DNA of 36,419 nucleotides from Bacteroidales bacterium UBA6366 (lineage in GTDB: Bacteria; Bacteroidota; Bacteroidia; Bacteroidales; UBA932), in the NCBI GenBank assembly GCA_002438845.1, contig DJRG01000036.1, forward strand, positions 1-36,419. The letters are read 5' to 3'. Below the pieces are notes generated by a model, which searched no databases, was not told where the DNA came from, and worked only from the letters and a program-made list of their open reading frames with translations. Shown in pieces: positions 7,174 through 13,874 of this stretch. The translations under genes were made by a program, and so were the position numbers. Every line of letters begins with the position of its first letter. Within the stretch, counting starts at the first letter, position 1.

Positions 7174-8256
7174 ATGATTGTCAAGACGAATGTCAAACTG
7201 AATCTGGGACTTAGTGTCCTGCGGAAGCGTGCCGATGGATTTCACGACATCGAGACGCTGTTTGTGCCATGCTTTGATTTCGGAGACACTCTTGAGATCA
7301 TCACCGGAGATGACTACAGCCGAACTTCAGCAGATTTGTTCGCGAAATATGGTGACAAGGACGGGCGCTTCGACAAGCTCAGCGACCAACAAGAAGCATC
7401 GGTTGGTGAGCCTGTCGAACCAACCGACCTCCATGAATCAGCCACAGAAGGAGCTGTTCTCTCTGGAAATGTAACCTCATCAGAGGATGGCAGATTGGTT
7501 CAAGGAATATCCGAGGACGGGAAACTGATGATCACTATCGCACGAGAGGAGGGTGTGGACTGGGATCCGCTCAAAGATCTGTGTTCAAAAGCTTACTGCA
7601 TTCTGGCACAGGATTTTGACCTGCCACCAGTCAAGATATTTCTGGAAAAGACGGCTCCCGTTGGAGCTGGACTTGGCGGAGGATCGGCTGACGCGGCTTT
7701 TACCCTCAAGGCTTTGAATGAACTTTGCGGACTTGGCCTATCAGATCAGAGTCTTTCTGAATATGCCTCCAGACTTGGCAGCGATTGTGCTTTCTTTGTG
7801 TTCAACCGTCCGATGATCGGGTCCGGGCGAGGGGAAATCCTTGAGCCTTATGAGATTGACTTATCTGGATATGAAGTCAAAGTGCTTATCCCGGAAGGGG
7901 TTGCGGTCTCCACAGCGGAGGCTTATAAGGGGATTGTTCCTCGGGAAAGTCACTTCGACAGGCTCAGTGACCGATCAGGGGAATGTCACTCCGGCAGGCT
8001 CAGTGACCGGCCATGCCGCCAAGTATCCTCTGCCATTGAGTCATCTGCGGATTCCGCAGGATTGGCTGATTTGAAAACCGTGCTGGAATTGCCGGTCACC
8101 GAATGGAAAAACAATCTGGTCAACGATTTCGAGGCCACTGTCTTCAAGGCTCATCCGGAGCTGGCGGCCATCAAGCAGTCACTCTACGACTCCGGCGCTG
8201 TCTATGCCTCGATGTCTGGCTCCGGTTCCGCGCTCTTCGCCCTGTACAAGAAATAG
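7174..8256 (+). CDS. ispE: 4-diphosphocytidyl-2-C-methyl-D-erythritol kinase with two in-frame insertions
   Basis: GHMP-family kinase of the MEP isoprenoid pathway, phosphorylating the 2-hydroxyl of CDP-methylerythritol. The N-terminus NVKLNLGLSVLRKRADGFHD, the ATP-binding loop PVGAGLGGGSADAAF near residue 162 and the C-terminal SMSGSGSALF are typical. The protein has 360 residues against about 260-290 for most IspE. The excess is two insertions, around residues 60-120 and 255-290, both holding copies of the palindromic repeat (GRFDKLSD, GEPVEPT, FDRLSDRS, GRLSDRP). The ATG at 7174 is 4 bp after the sufD stop and gives the conserved start MIVKTNVKLNLGL; upstream in-frame ATGs lie within sufD. 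IspD, an earlier enzyme of the pathway, is encoded near 30 kb. Confidence 0.95.
   Translation: MIVKTNVKLNLGLSVLRKRADGFHDIETLFVPCFDFGDTLEIITGDDYSRTSADLFAKYGDKDGRFDKLSDQQEASVGEPVEPTDLHESATEGAVLSGNVTSSEDGRLVQGISEDGKLMITIAREEGVDWDPLKDLCSKAYCILAQDFDLPPVKIFLEKTAPVGAGLGGGSADAAFTLKALNELCGLGLSDQSLSEYASRLGSDCAFFVFNRPMIGSGRGEILEPYEIDLSGYEVKVLIPEGVAVSTAEAYKGIVPRESHFDRLSDRSGECHSGRLSDRPCRQVSSAIESSADSAGLADLKTVLELPVTEWKNNLVNDFEATVFKAHPELAAIKQSLYDSGAVYASMSGSGSALFALYKK
7363..7425. repeat. Inverted pair of palindromic repeats inside ispE
   Basis: The copy at 7363-7387 (right arm AGCGACC, centre TCGACAAGCTC, one arm mismatch) faces the copy at 7401-7425 (arms GGTTGGT/ACCAACC, centre in the opposite orientation). 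They add GRFDKLSD and VGEPVEPT to the protein at about residues 64-85. Confidence 0.85.
7949..8007. repeat. Tandem pair of palindromic repeats inside ispE
   Basis: Two copies with arms GTCACT/AGTGAC lie at 7949-7971 and 7985-8007, exactly 36 bp (12 codons) apart and in the same orientation. They encode FDRLSDRS and GRLSDRP at about residues 259-278, between conserved parts of the kinase. Confidence 0.85.
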
Positions 8257-8262
8257 CCGCTC

Positions 8263-8390
8263 GGGGGCGAGAGGCGAGATTCCGCACCCGACAACGACCC
8301 TGGATCATCATCCGGGGGCAAACTAACTTGTTTCGCACCCCGATAAGCAACGGAAAGCAGTTCAGGGGCTAAAGGACAAGTTTCGCACCC
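8263..8390. repeat. Three 27-bp direct repeats between ispE and queH
   Basis: Copies start at 8263, 8314 and 8364, spaced 51 and 50 bp. Each begins with GGGGC or GGGGGC and ends CGCACCC, with a variable middle; the second and third share AGTTTCGCACCC or TGTTTCGCACCC. In the second, GGGGGC and AAAC can pair with GTTT and GCACCC apart from single unpaired bases. The genes on both sides converge here, so the repeats may help end transcription. Confidence 0.6.
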
Positions 8391-8473
8391 AAAGAAGGAT
8401 CCTGAAAGGATGCCATGAGTAAAAACGAGTAGCACCAATAAACACACAATCGTGAGTGAAAAGGTTGTTCCCA

Positions 8474-8506
8474 CGCACGGAAGAGCATTTAATGAACTCT
8501 TGTGCG
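8474..8506. terminator. Stem-loop downstream of queH and ispE
   Basis: CGCAC and AAGAG (8474-8485, with a two-base bulge) pair with CTCTTGTGCG (8497-8506). CCACGCAC also recurs at 8521. There is no clear T-run, so the role as a shared terminator of the convergent genes is a guess. The rest of the gap holds only the three 27-bp repeats. Confidence 0.3.
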
Positions 8507-8541
8507 CAGAAGGGACCTTTCCACGCACCGCAAAACCAACT

Positions 8542-9657
8542 TCAGGTAATCAGAAGCTGTTTTGAAAACTCGCAGCCGCAGAAGGTTTGGTTGTACATTT
8601 CCCATTCCTTTATCAAGGCGTTACGGCGTTCCTGAAGGCCACCTCTGCGCCAGTTCTGATTCCACCACCGGACATGGGACATTGGGCTCTGAGTTGAAGA
8701 TCCAGAATCAGAGGCTATCGGATATGCGGTATGTCCGCATCGATGGCGAACCTCTTCTCCTGACTTCTCCAAAAACTTGGTTGCTTTAGCATTATCAAAA
8801 ACAACATCTGGGCAAGGTGCAGCCAACAGATCACCGCCCGATGTGAGCAGAGACGAATTGACTGTTTCGCAGGCCCAACGACCGGCAGCATCAACTTGAC
8901 CAAGATCCTTCCAACGGGAGGAGGCCAAAGTTGTGGTCAGGAGGGTGTAACCATGAGTGGCAGCGTACCTGGCAGCGCGAAGGAGGCGGAACTTAAAGCA
9001 CTCAAGGCAGCGTGGACCGCGCTCCGGCATGTCTGCGATGCGGATGATCGGTTCCTGAGGATTTGTCTCCGGCCCTATAGGCCCAGTCTTCGGTCCCTGA
9101 GTTTGTCGAAGGGACCTTTCAATCAAAGATTCGTGCGATTCGATGATTGGGGAGGCTTGTCGAACCAAGGCACCAGTTGCTTCGACAGGCTCAGCGACCG
9201 GAGCCGTATGCCCAGCGACCGGTGAAGAACGCTCTGCGGCCAATGATGGACACTCAGCGACCAGCGAGGAAGGCTCAGCGACCCGAAATGCTCGCTCGGC
9301 TGCCGGAGAAGTCCGCTTGACGACAGGAAGAGTCTGGCCGGCGGCAGGAGAGGTTTCCAGCTGACGGACAAAGGCCAGCCAAGCGGCGTGATCATATTCA
9401 TCATCAATGGTTTCCAAGCCGTGGGCGGCGGCATAGCGGACCAATTCGTCACGGCGGATGGAATATTCCCGGAAAGGGACGATGTTGGAGTTGCTGAAGA
9501 ATATTCCCGGACGCAAGCCCTTGCCGACCATCCATTCGATGATGGCGGTCGAGCATGGGGCGCAGCAGCAATGCAGCAGGATGCGCTCCTTCGAGAGGTC
9601 GCGGCCATCCGGCGGTTCTGGACTGAATTCCTTTTTATGAATATTCCCGTTCGGCAT
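8542..9657 (-). CDS. queH: Epoxyqueuosine reductase QueH, enlarged by repeat-derived insertion
   Basis: QueH (DUF208) reduces epoxyqueuosine to queuosine in tRNA with an iron-sulfur centre. Seen here are LLHCCCAPCSTA near residue 30, GPRCLECFKFRL after the insertion, LTTTLASSRWK, and the closing NQTFCGCEFS, which together supply the conserved cysteines. The protein has 371 residues against about 180-230 in the family. Most of the excess is residues about 100-210, made of eight heptapeptide repeats (for example SLAAERS, SPVAGHT, APVAEPV) and three palindrome copies. A second, non-repetitive expansion of some 40 residues precedes the WWNQNWRRGGL motif. The last residues after CGCEFS overlap an end of the MITE-like repeat. 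It is divergent from the helicase gene. Confidence 0.92.
   Translation of the reverse strand: MPNGNIHKKEFSPEPPDGRDLSKERILLHCCCAPCSTAIIEWMVGKGLRPGIFFSNSNIVPFREYSIRRDELVRYAAAHGLETIDDEYDHAAWLAFVRQLETSPAAGQTLPVVKRTSPAAERAFRVAEPSSLVAECPSLAAERSSPVAGHTAPVAEPVEATGALVRQASPIIESHESLIERSLRQTQGPKTGPIGPETNPQEPIIRIADMPERGPRCLECFKFRLLRAARYAATHGYTLLTTTLASSRWKDLGQVDAAGRWACETVNSSLLTSGGDLLAAPCPDVVFDNAKATKFLEKSGEEVRHRCGHTAYPIASDSGSSTQSPMSHVRWWNQNWRRGGLQERRNALIKEWEMYNQTFCGCEFSKQLLIT
8552..8565. repeat. 14-bp match to MITE-like element end within queH
   Basis: AGAAGCTGTTTTGA is identical to the left end of the element at 12153. Here it encodes, on the minus strand, the residues SKQLL just after the conserved CGCEF of QueH. 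An old insertion may have replaced the gene's original 3' end. Confidence 0.45.
9092..9199. repeat. Three palindromic repeats inside queH
   Basis: Copies lie at 9092-9116 (arms GGTCCCT/AGGGACC), 9147-9168 (degraded, TTGG/CCAA) and 9176-9199 (arms GTTGCT/AGCGAC with a wobble pair). On the coding strand they read SLRQTQGP, LVRQASP and VAEPVEAT, so they use two different frames of the same motif. Confidence 0.85.
9195..9362. repeat. Eight tandem 21-bp units inside queH
   Basis: Units start at 9195, 9216, 9237, 9258, 9279, 9300, 9321 and 9342. Most begin CGACC or CGGC and the better preserved ones end GCTCAG or close to it. The boundary between units, CTCAG followed by CGACC, is the right half of the adjacent palindrome at 9176-9199. 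The array therefore looks like an in-frame duplication seeded by that palindrome. It encodes heptapeptides of the form SPVAExS. Confidence 0.85.
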
Positions 9658-9664
9658 TTCATTG

Positions 9665-9672
9665 CAAACTTA
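9665..9672 (-). promoter_or_regulatory. Candidate -7 box for queH
   Basis: The minus strand reads TAAGTTTG, an exact TAnnTTTG, ending only 8 bp before the queH start codon. The transcript would have almost no leader. Confidence 0.5.
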
Positions 9673-9689
9673 ACAATTTTTCTCGTATT

Positions 9690-9697
9690 TACTTTTG
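9690..9697 (+). promoter_or_regulatory. Candidate -7 box for the helicase gene
   Basis: TACTTTTG matches TAnnTTTG. It lies 17 bp from the opposing queH box, so the two promoters overlap. A transcript start near 9704 fits translation from 9746 better than from the upstream in-frame ATG at 9713. Confidence 0.5.
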
Positions 9698-9745
9698 CCG
9701 TAAGAACATTTAATGCTAACTTTAACGGAACGAAAAACAGGCACC

Positions 9746-12112
9746 ATGATCGAAAAGGACGAGAGATTCACTTTGGCGGAGAGATATGTGGAAGAGACCG
9801 GGGTCTCCGTGTTCCTGACCGGCAAGGCCGGCACGGGAAAAACAACATTCCTTAAAGAAATCGTAAGACAGACTTCCAAGCGGTTCGCGGTCGTGGCTCC
9901 TACCGGAGTGGCGGCCATCAACGCCGGCGGAGTGACCATCCATTCGTTCTTCCAACTGCCACTTTGTCCGTATCTTCCTGATGTAAAAGAACTTGTCACC
10001 GAGTACCAGATGCCGGAGCGGATGCGTTCCCTGCGCAAGGAAAGGGTGAAGATCCTGCGGACCCTTGACCTTCTGATCATCGATGAGATCTCGATGGTGA
10101 GGGCGGACATCCTGGACGCGATCGATGACATCCTGAAGCGTTACCGCCGCAACGACAGGCCGTTCGGAGGTGTGCAGGTTCTGATGATCGGGGACATCCA
10201 GCAGCTGCCACCGGTCGTCAAAGAGTCGGAAAGGCCGTACATGGAGCAGGTATATTCATCGCCCTTCTTTTTCAATTCCAAGGTGTTGCAGCGGCTTCCT
10301 TACGTTACGATCCAGCTGGAGAAAGTGCACCGGCAGAGCGACAAAATATTCCTTGACATTCTGAATGAGGTTCGGTCGGGAATGCCGAGTGAGGCAGCCC
10401 TGCAGGAACTGAACAAAAGGCTGAATCCCAGATTCATGCCACCGGAGGACGAGCGCTGGATCCGCCTGACGACCCACAACGCACAGGCTGACTCTGTCAA
10501 CGAGGCGAAGATGAACGCATTGCAGACAGACGAGGCCGCATTCGAGGCGCAGGTCGAAGGGATATTCCCGGAAAACGCCTATCCCGCCGAGACTCGGCTG
10601 CGGCTGAAAGAGGGTGCGCAGGTAATGTTCGTGCGCAACGACACTTCCGGCGAGGCGCGCTACTACAACGGGAAGATCGCTACAGTCGAGAAGGTGAAGC
10701 CTCAGCTGATCGTGAAGGACGAGACAGGTGAAAGCATTGTGGTTACGACCGAAAAATGGGAAAACATCCGTTACGGGCTGAATGAGGAAACCGGTGAGAT
10801 TGAGGGGATTGTGGACGGGACTTTCGAGCAGGTGCCTCTGCGTCCGGCGTGGGCGGTGACGATCCACAAGAGCCAGGGGCTGACGTTCGACCATGTCATC
10901 ATCGACGCCGGGGCGGCTTTCTCGTTCGGGCAGGTCTATGTCGCCCTTTCCCGCTGCCGCACCCTCGAAGGCATCGTCCTGACCACCCCGATCACCAGAC
11001 GCTGCACGTTCACCAGCGAGGAAGTCTCGGCGTTCGAGAGCAGCCGCGAGCCGGCGGAAGAGACGCAGATCAGACTGCCAGCAATGGCCAATGAATATTT
11101 CACCTCAACCCTATGCGATGCCTATGACCTCCAGCGGTTTCGCTACCTCTACAATAGGGTCAACCGAATATATCAGGTCAACCTTTCGAACCTTTATCCC
11201 GATCAGGCAGGCCGGTTCAACACGGTCGGAGCAGGGAATTCAGCCTTTGCCGGCCTTCTCGCCGGAGAGTCTGGCAACAACAAGGATAATGTCTCGGAAA
11301 CTTTTGTAGGAATACGTTCCCTCAGCGACACAGCACAGAAGTTCCAGAAGCAGCTCCGCCACATCGCCTCGACAATCCACAGCGGTGCGGCGGAGGACTC
11401 CCCTCTCCTGAGAGAGCGGGTCACCAAGGCTTGTGAATATTTCCGCAAAGAACTTCGGCCTTTAGCTTCATTCGCCGCTCCGTTGACGCTCATCGAAATT
11501 GACGACAAGGAGGTCAAAAAGGCTTTTAAGTCAGCCTCCGAGGAGTTTCTGTCCGAGTTGAGATTCCGGCTGGCGCTTTACGAGACGGTTCTTTCTGATG
11601 GCTTCAGCACAAAGGCTTACCATAAAATAAAGACAGACAACGAGTTGTCGGATGATAAGTCGCTAAAAGCATTGGTCAGGTCGCTGATTTCTCCCCAGAA
11701 GAAGGCTTCAGCATCCGAAGAGTCGCTTCGGCAGGCTCAGCGACCACGCACGGACGGTGAATCTGCCGAACCGCTGGGACCTCGGAAAGCACAGAGACAC
11801 AACGCGGACGGTAAGCATGCCGAACCGTCAGCCCTTCGACAAGCTCAGGGAACGGACGAAGACCAGACCACCTACACCGGCAGCCAACACCCTGAACTGG
11901 TTCAAGCATTGATCGACTGGCGACGGGAAAAGTACCAAAAAGAGAACGTCCCCGCCTACATAATCCTCCACCAGAAAACCCTTCTGGCCATCGCCGACAT
12001 CGCCCCCACCACAAAAGAGGAACTGCTGGCCGTCAAAGGCTTCGGTAAGTCCAAATGTGACAAATACGGCGACGAGATCCTGGAGATTATCCGGAAGTCC
12101 GTGGCAGTCTAA
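9746..12112 (+). CDS. PIF1-like SF1 helicase with C-terminal HRDC domain
   Basis: A DNA helicase of 788 residues. N-terminal motifs are FLTGKAGTGKTTFL (Walker A), VVAPTGVAAINAGGVTIHSF (PIF1-type motif Ia), LLIIDEISMVRADILD (Walker B), VLMIGDIQQLPPV and AVTIHKSQGLTFDHVIID (late SF1 motif). After a less conserved middle, the end LVQALIDWRREKY through LLAVKGFGKSKCDKYGDEIL is an HRDC domain, which binds DNA. Just before it, residues about 659-704 are three 18-residue repeats derived from the palindrome family (LRQAQRPRTDGESAEPLG and relatives). An ATG at 9713 is in frame, but homologues begin near MIEKDERFTLAERYVEETG and the promoter position agrees. It probably acts in repair or replication; the exact role is unknown. 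Confidence 0.9.
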   Translation: MIEKDERFTLAERYVEETGVSVFLTGKAGTGKTTFLKEIVRQTSKRFAVVAPTGVAAINAGGVTIHSFFQLPLCPYLPDVKELVTEYQMPERMRSLRKERVKILRTLDLLIIDEISMVRADILDAIDDILKRYRRNDRPFGGVQVLMIGDIQQLPPVVKESERPYMEQVYSSPFFFNSKVLQRLPYVTIQLEKVHRQSDKIFLDILNEVRSGMPSEAALQELNKRLNPRFMPPEDERWIRLTTHNAQADSVNEAKMNALQTDEAAFEAQVEGIFPENAYPAETRLRLKEGAQVMFVRNDTSGEARYYNGKIATVEKVKPQLIVKDETGESIVVTTEKWENIRYGLNEETGEIEGIVDGTFEQVPLRPAWAVTIHKSQGLTFDHVIIDAGAAFSFGQVYVALSRCRTLEGIVLTTPITRRCTFTSEEVSAFESSREPAEETQIRLPAMANEYFTSTLCDAYDLQRFRYLYNRVNRIYQVNLSNLYPDQAGRFNTVGAGNSAFAGLLAGESGNNKDNVSETFVGIRSLSDTAQKFQKQLRHIASTIHSGAAEDSPLLRERVTKACEYFRKELRPLASFAAPLTLIEIDDKEVKKAFKSASEEFLSELRFRLALYETVLSDGFSTKAYHKIKTDNELSDDKSLKALVRSLISPQKKASASEESLRQAQRPRTDGESAEPLGPRKAQRHNADGKHAEPSALRQAQGTDEDQTTYTGSQHPELVQALIDWRREKYQKENVPAYIILHQKTLLAIADIAPTTKEELLAVKGFGKSKCDKYGDEILEIIRKSVAV
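11721..11855. repeat. Palindromic repeats with 54-bp tandem period inside the helicase gene
   Basis: Palindrome copies lie at 11721-11745 (right arm AGCGACC) and 11831-11855 (arms CCCT/AGGG). Between and within them a 54-bp period is visible: CGGACGGT...TGCCGAACCG recurs at 11751-11773 and 11805-11827. The product is three 18-residue repeats in a linker before the HRDC domain. Confidence 0.8.
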
Positions 12113-12152
12113 CCGTCAATTCATTAAGCGCCACGTAAAGTCATAGATTTTT

Positions 12153-12390
12153 AGAAGCTGTTTTGATTTGTTTGTTTGAAGGTTAAGAGCAAGCTCTTTC
12201 CCTGCTACTCACCTCGGCAATCCGAACAAGTTCGATTGCACTCGGTTCAGTCGCTGGGTTGAGAGTGAAAAACCTCAGTTTTGACCGCTTCTTCCAAGGA
12301 GGATAGCGGTGCTATCTGACTGAAGAAGCGGGAAAAAAATGAAGATTATTTCACCTCAAAGAACATTTCAAATAAATCAAAACAGCTTCT
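12153..12390. mobile_element. MITE-like non-coding element, copy 2 (238 bp)
   Basis: The ends AGAAGCTGTTTTGATTT and AAATCAAAACAGCTTCT are perfect inverted repeats. From about 12259 to 12390 it matches copy 1 (2769-2931) in reverse orientation almost base for base. Copy 2 has about 75 extra bases (roughly 12182-12258). These form their own hairpins: AAGAGC with GCTCTT, and GCAATC plus GAAC pairing with GTTC plus GATTGC apart from one bulged base. It starts 40 bp after the helicase stop and may serve as its terminator. Confidence 0.7.
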
Positions 12391-12404
12391 TAGCTCTTTT
12401 TCAC

Positions 12405-12412
12405 TAATTTTG
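12405..12412 (+). promoter_or_regulatory. Orphan -7-like box in the 240-bp gap before the methyltransferase
   Basis: TAATTTTG matches TAnnTTTG but is 219 bp before the next start codon. Apart from this box and the short motif at 12455-12473 (shared with 1590-1608), I see nothing recognisable between 12391 and 12630. Confidence 0.3.
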
Positions 12413-12630
12413 CATTTGGAAAGAGGTGTTGTATCATCTTAGTAACATGAATAATTAAGTTGCCTCAGATTAAGAGAAAGCCAAGGATAGCCCTTTTTCG
12501 AAGAAGTCGCCAGTGGCACATGATTGATGAGAAAAGAGATATAATCCAAAAAGTTTCTTTAAGATGATGCAGGTTATTTTTTTAAGGCTACTTAAACACT
12601 GACAGTTTCCGGAAAACAGACAGACACACC

Positions 12631-13416
12631 ATGCAGGAAAGACACACGGACAGAGAACGGTATTTCAGGGAGTTGGCACAGACCTCCAGGGAGTTTTACA
12701 TAGACTACCTTAGAAGGTTCAAGAGCATCGGAGCAGGGACACGGGTTCTGGAGATCGGATGCGGCGAGGGCGGAAACCTGTTGCCGTTCGCCGAAGCGGG
12801 ATGTTCAGTGACTGGCATCGACCTGGCTTCCAACAAGATAGAGAATGCGAGGGATTATTTCGCCAAAAGGAATATGGCAGGCGAATTCATCAGCGGCAAC
12901 TTCTTGAATATGCCCCCTCGGGATGACCGTTTCGACATCGTGCTGATCCACGATGTGATAGAGCACATCGAACCTGAGGACAAACCGGCATTCTTCTCCG
13001 GCATCAAGAAGTTCCTGAAACCTGACGGAATCGTGTTCTTCGGCTTCCCTGCCTGGCAGATGCCGTTCGGAGGCCATCAGCAGATATGCCGGAGCGGAGT
13101 CTGCTCCAAAGTTCCGTTCATGCACCTCCTCCCTGCCAGCCTCTACAGAAGCTATCTAAGAATATTCAAGGAAGATCCCGCCAAGATTGAGGAACTTCTG
13201 AGCATCAAGCGCTCCAAGATGACTCCTGAAAAGTTCGAGAGACTATGTAAAGAGACTGGTTTCCAAATTGTTGAACGCAAATTGTGGCTGATCAGTCCCC
13301 ACTACAAGGCCAAGTTCCATCTCCGTCCGACCCGTCTGCGCCTCGGTCTCGACCACGTACCGTACCTCCGCAACTTCTTCTCCACGTCCTGCTTCTACAT
13401 CGTCTCAGCAAGGTAG
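12631..13416 (+). CDS. Class I SAM-dependent methyltransferase
   Basis: A 261-residue protein with a Rossmann methyltransferase core. VLEIGCGEGGNLLPF near residues 39-53 is motif I that binds S-adenosylmethionine, VTGIDLAS about 20 residues later is the acidic motif, and DIVLIHDVIEHIEPEDKP is the motif IV region. The C-terminal part (residues about 150-261) is rich in basic and aromatic residues and does not identify a substrate. Family members of this form methylate small molecules, lipids or proteins. The gene stands alone between a repeat element and the efflux operon, so context gives no help. The ATG at 12631 is the only start that precedes the helical N-terminus. Confidence 0.8.
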   Translation: MQERHTDRERYFRELAQTSREFYIDYLRRFKSIGAGTRVLEIGCGEGGNLLPFAEAGCSVTGIDLASNKIENARDYFAKRNMAGEFISGNFLNMPPRDDRFDIVLIHDVIEHIEPEDKPAFFSGIKKFLKPDGIVFFGFPAWQMPFGGHQQICRSGVCSKVPFMHLLPASLYRSYLRIFKEDPAKIEELLSIKRSKMTPEKFERLCKETGFQIVERKLWLISPHYKAKFHLRPTRLRLGLDHVPYLRNFFSTSCFYIVSAR

Positions 13417-13659
13417 TTTCCGGGTATCCTCCTATTATAAACTCCGGAGAGACTTATCGTAGTACGTGGAATTCAACTATCTTATTCATAATAAGTTACA
13501 AAATACTGCCAGGCGACTTGGGAGGGCAGCATTTACGAATATATTCATTTCTAACAAGTTACGACTCACGCTTAATGAGATGGGAAGCTGGCGTGTGATT
13601 TGCATTGTTAGATGATTTTGACCACAAAGAAGATTTATATCGTTTCTTACTCAAAAACT

Positions 13660-13690
13660 ATTGCATTTTCGGGAAAGATGCCTATATTTG
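13660..13690 (+). promoter_or_regulatory. Promoter of the efflux operon
   Basis: TTG at 13661-13663 and TATATTTG at 13683-13690 are separated by 19 bp, a full match to the Bacteroidota -33/-7 pattern. It lies about 240 bp before the first efflux gene, leaving a long leader. The stretch 13417-13659 upstream holds no gene or signal I could recognise. Confidence 0.65.
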
Positions 13691-13692
13691 CA

Positions 13693-13714
13693 GTGTATTA
13701 ATAAACTAATACAC
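13693..13714. promoter_or_regulatory. Perfect palindrome at the predicted transcription start
   Basis: GTGTATTA (13693-13700) and TAATACAC (13707-13714) are exact inverted arms around ATAAAC. The position directly after the -7 box is right for a repressor operator. Multidrug efflux operons are often controlled by TetR- or MarR-type dimers, but no regulator gene is adjacent. Confidence 0.5.
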
Positions 13715-13845
13715 AAAAACAACAAGAAGAGACCTTGCTACAGAAATCATCATTTTGGGAAGAGGCCCAAGATGCTTCGGCCACTAAGATAGTCGAAAAG
13801 GTGGAGAAAGGGCAAACGGAATTGATGATGAATATGTTAGGTGAT

Positions 13846-13874
13846 GCGGTCGCTTCGGCAGGCTCAGCGACCGC
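13846..13874. repeat. Palindromic repeat in the efflux operon leader
   Basis: The arms GCGGTCGCT and AGCGACCGC are perfectly paired over 9 bp around TCGGCAGGCTC. This is the longest-armed member of the family and the only clear copy outside a confirmed gene. It ends 58 bp before the ATPase start and would form a strong RNA hairpin in the leader. Confidence 0.8.

Noticed and set aside
9195..9362. Tandem 21-bp units as a CRISPR array
   Set aside because: There are no spacers; units are directly adjacent and translated within queH.
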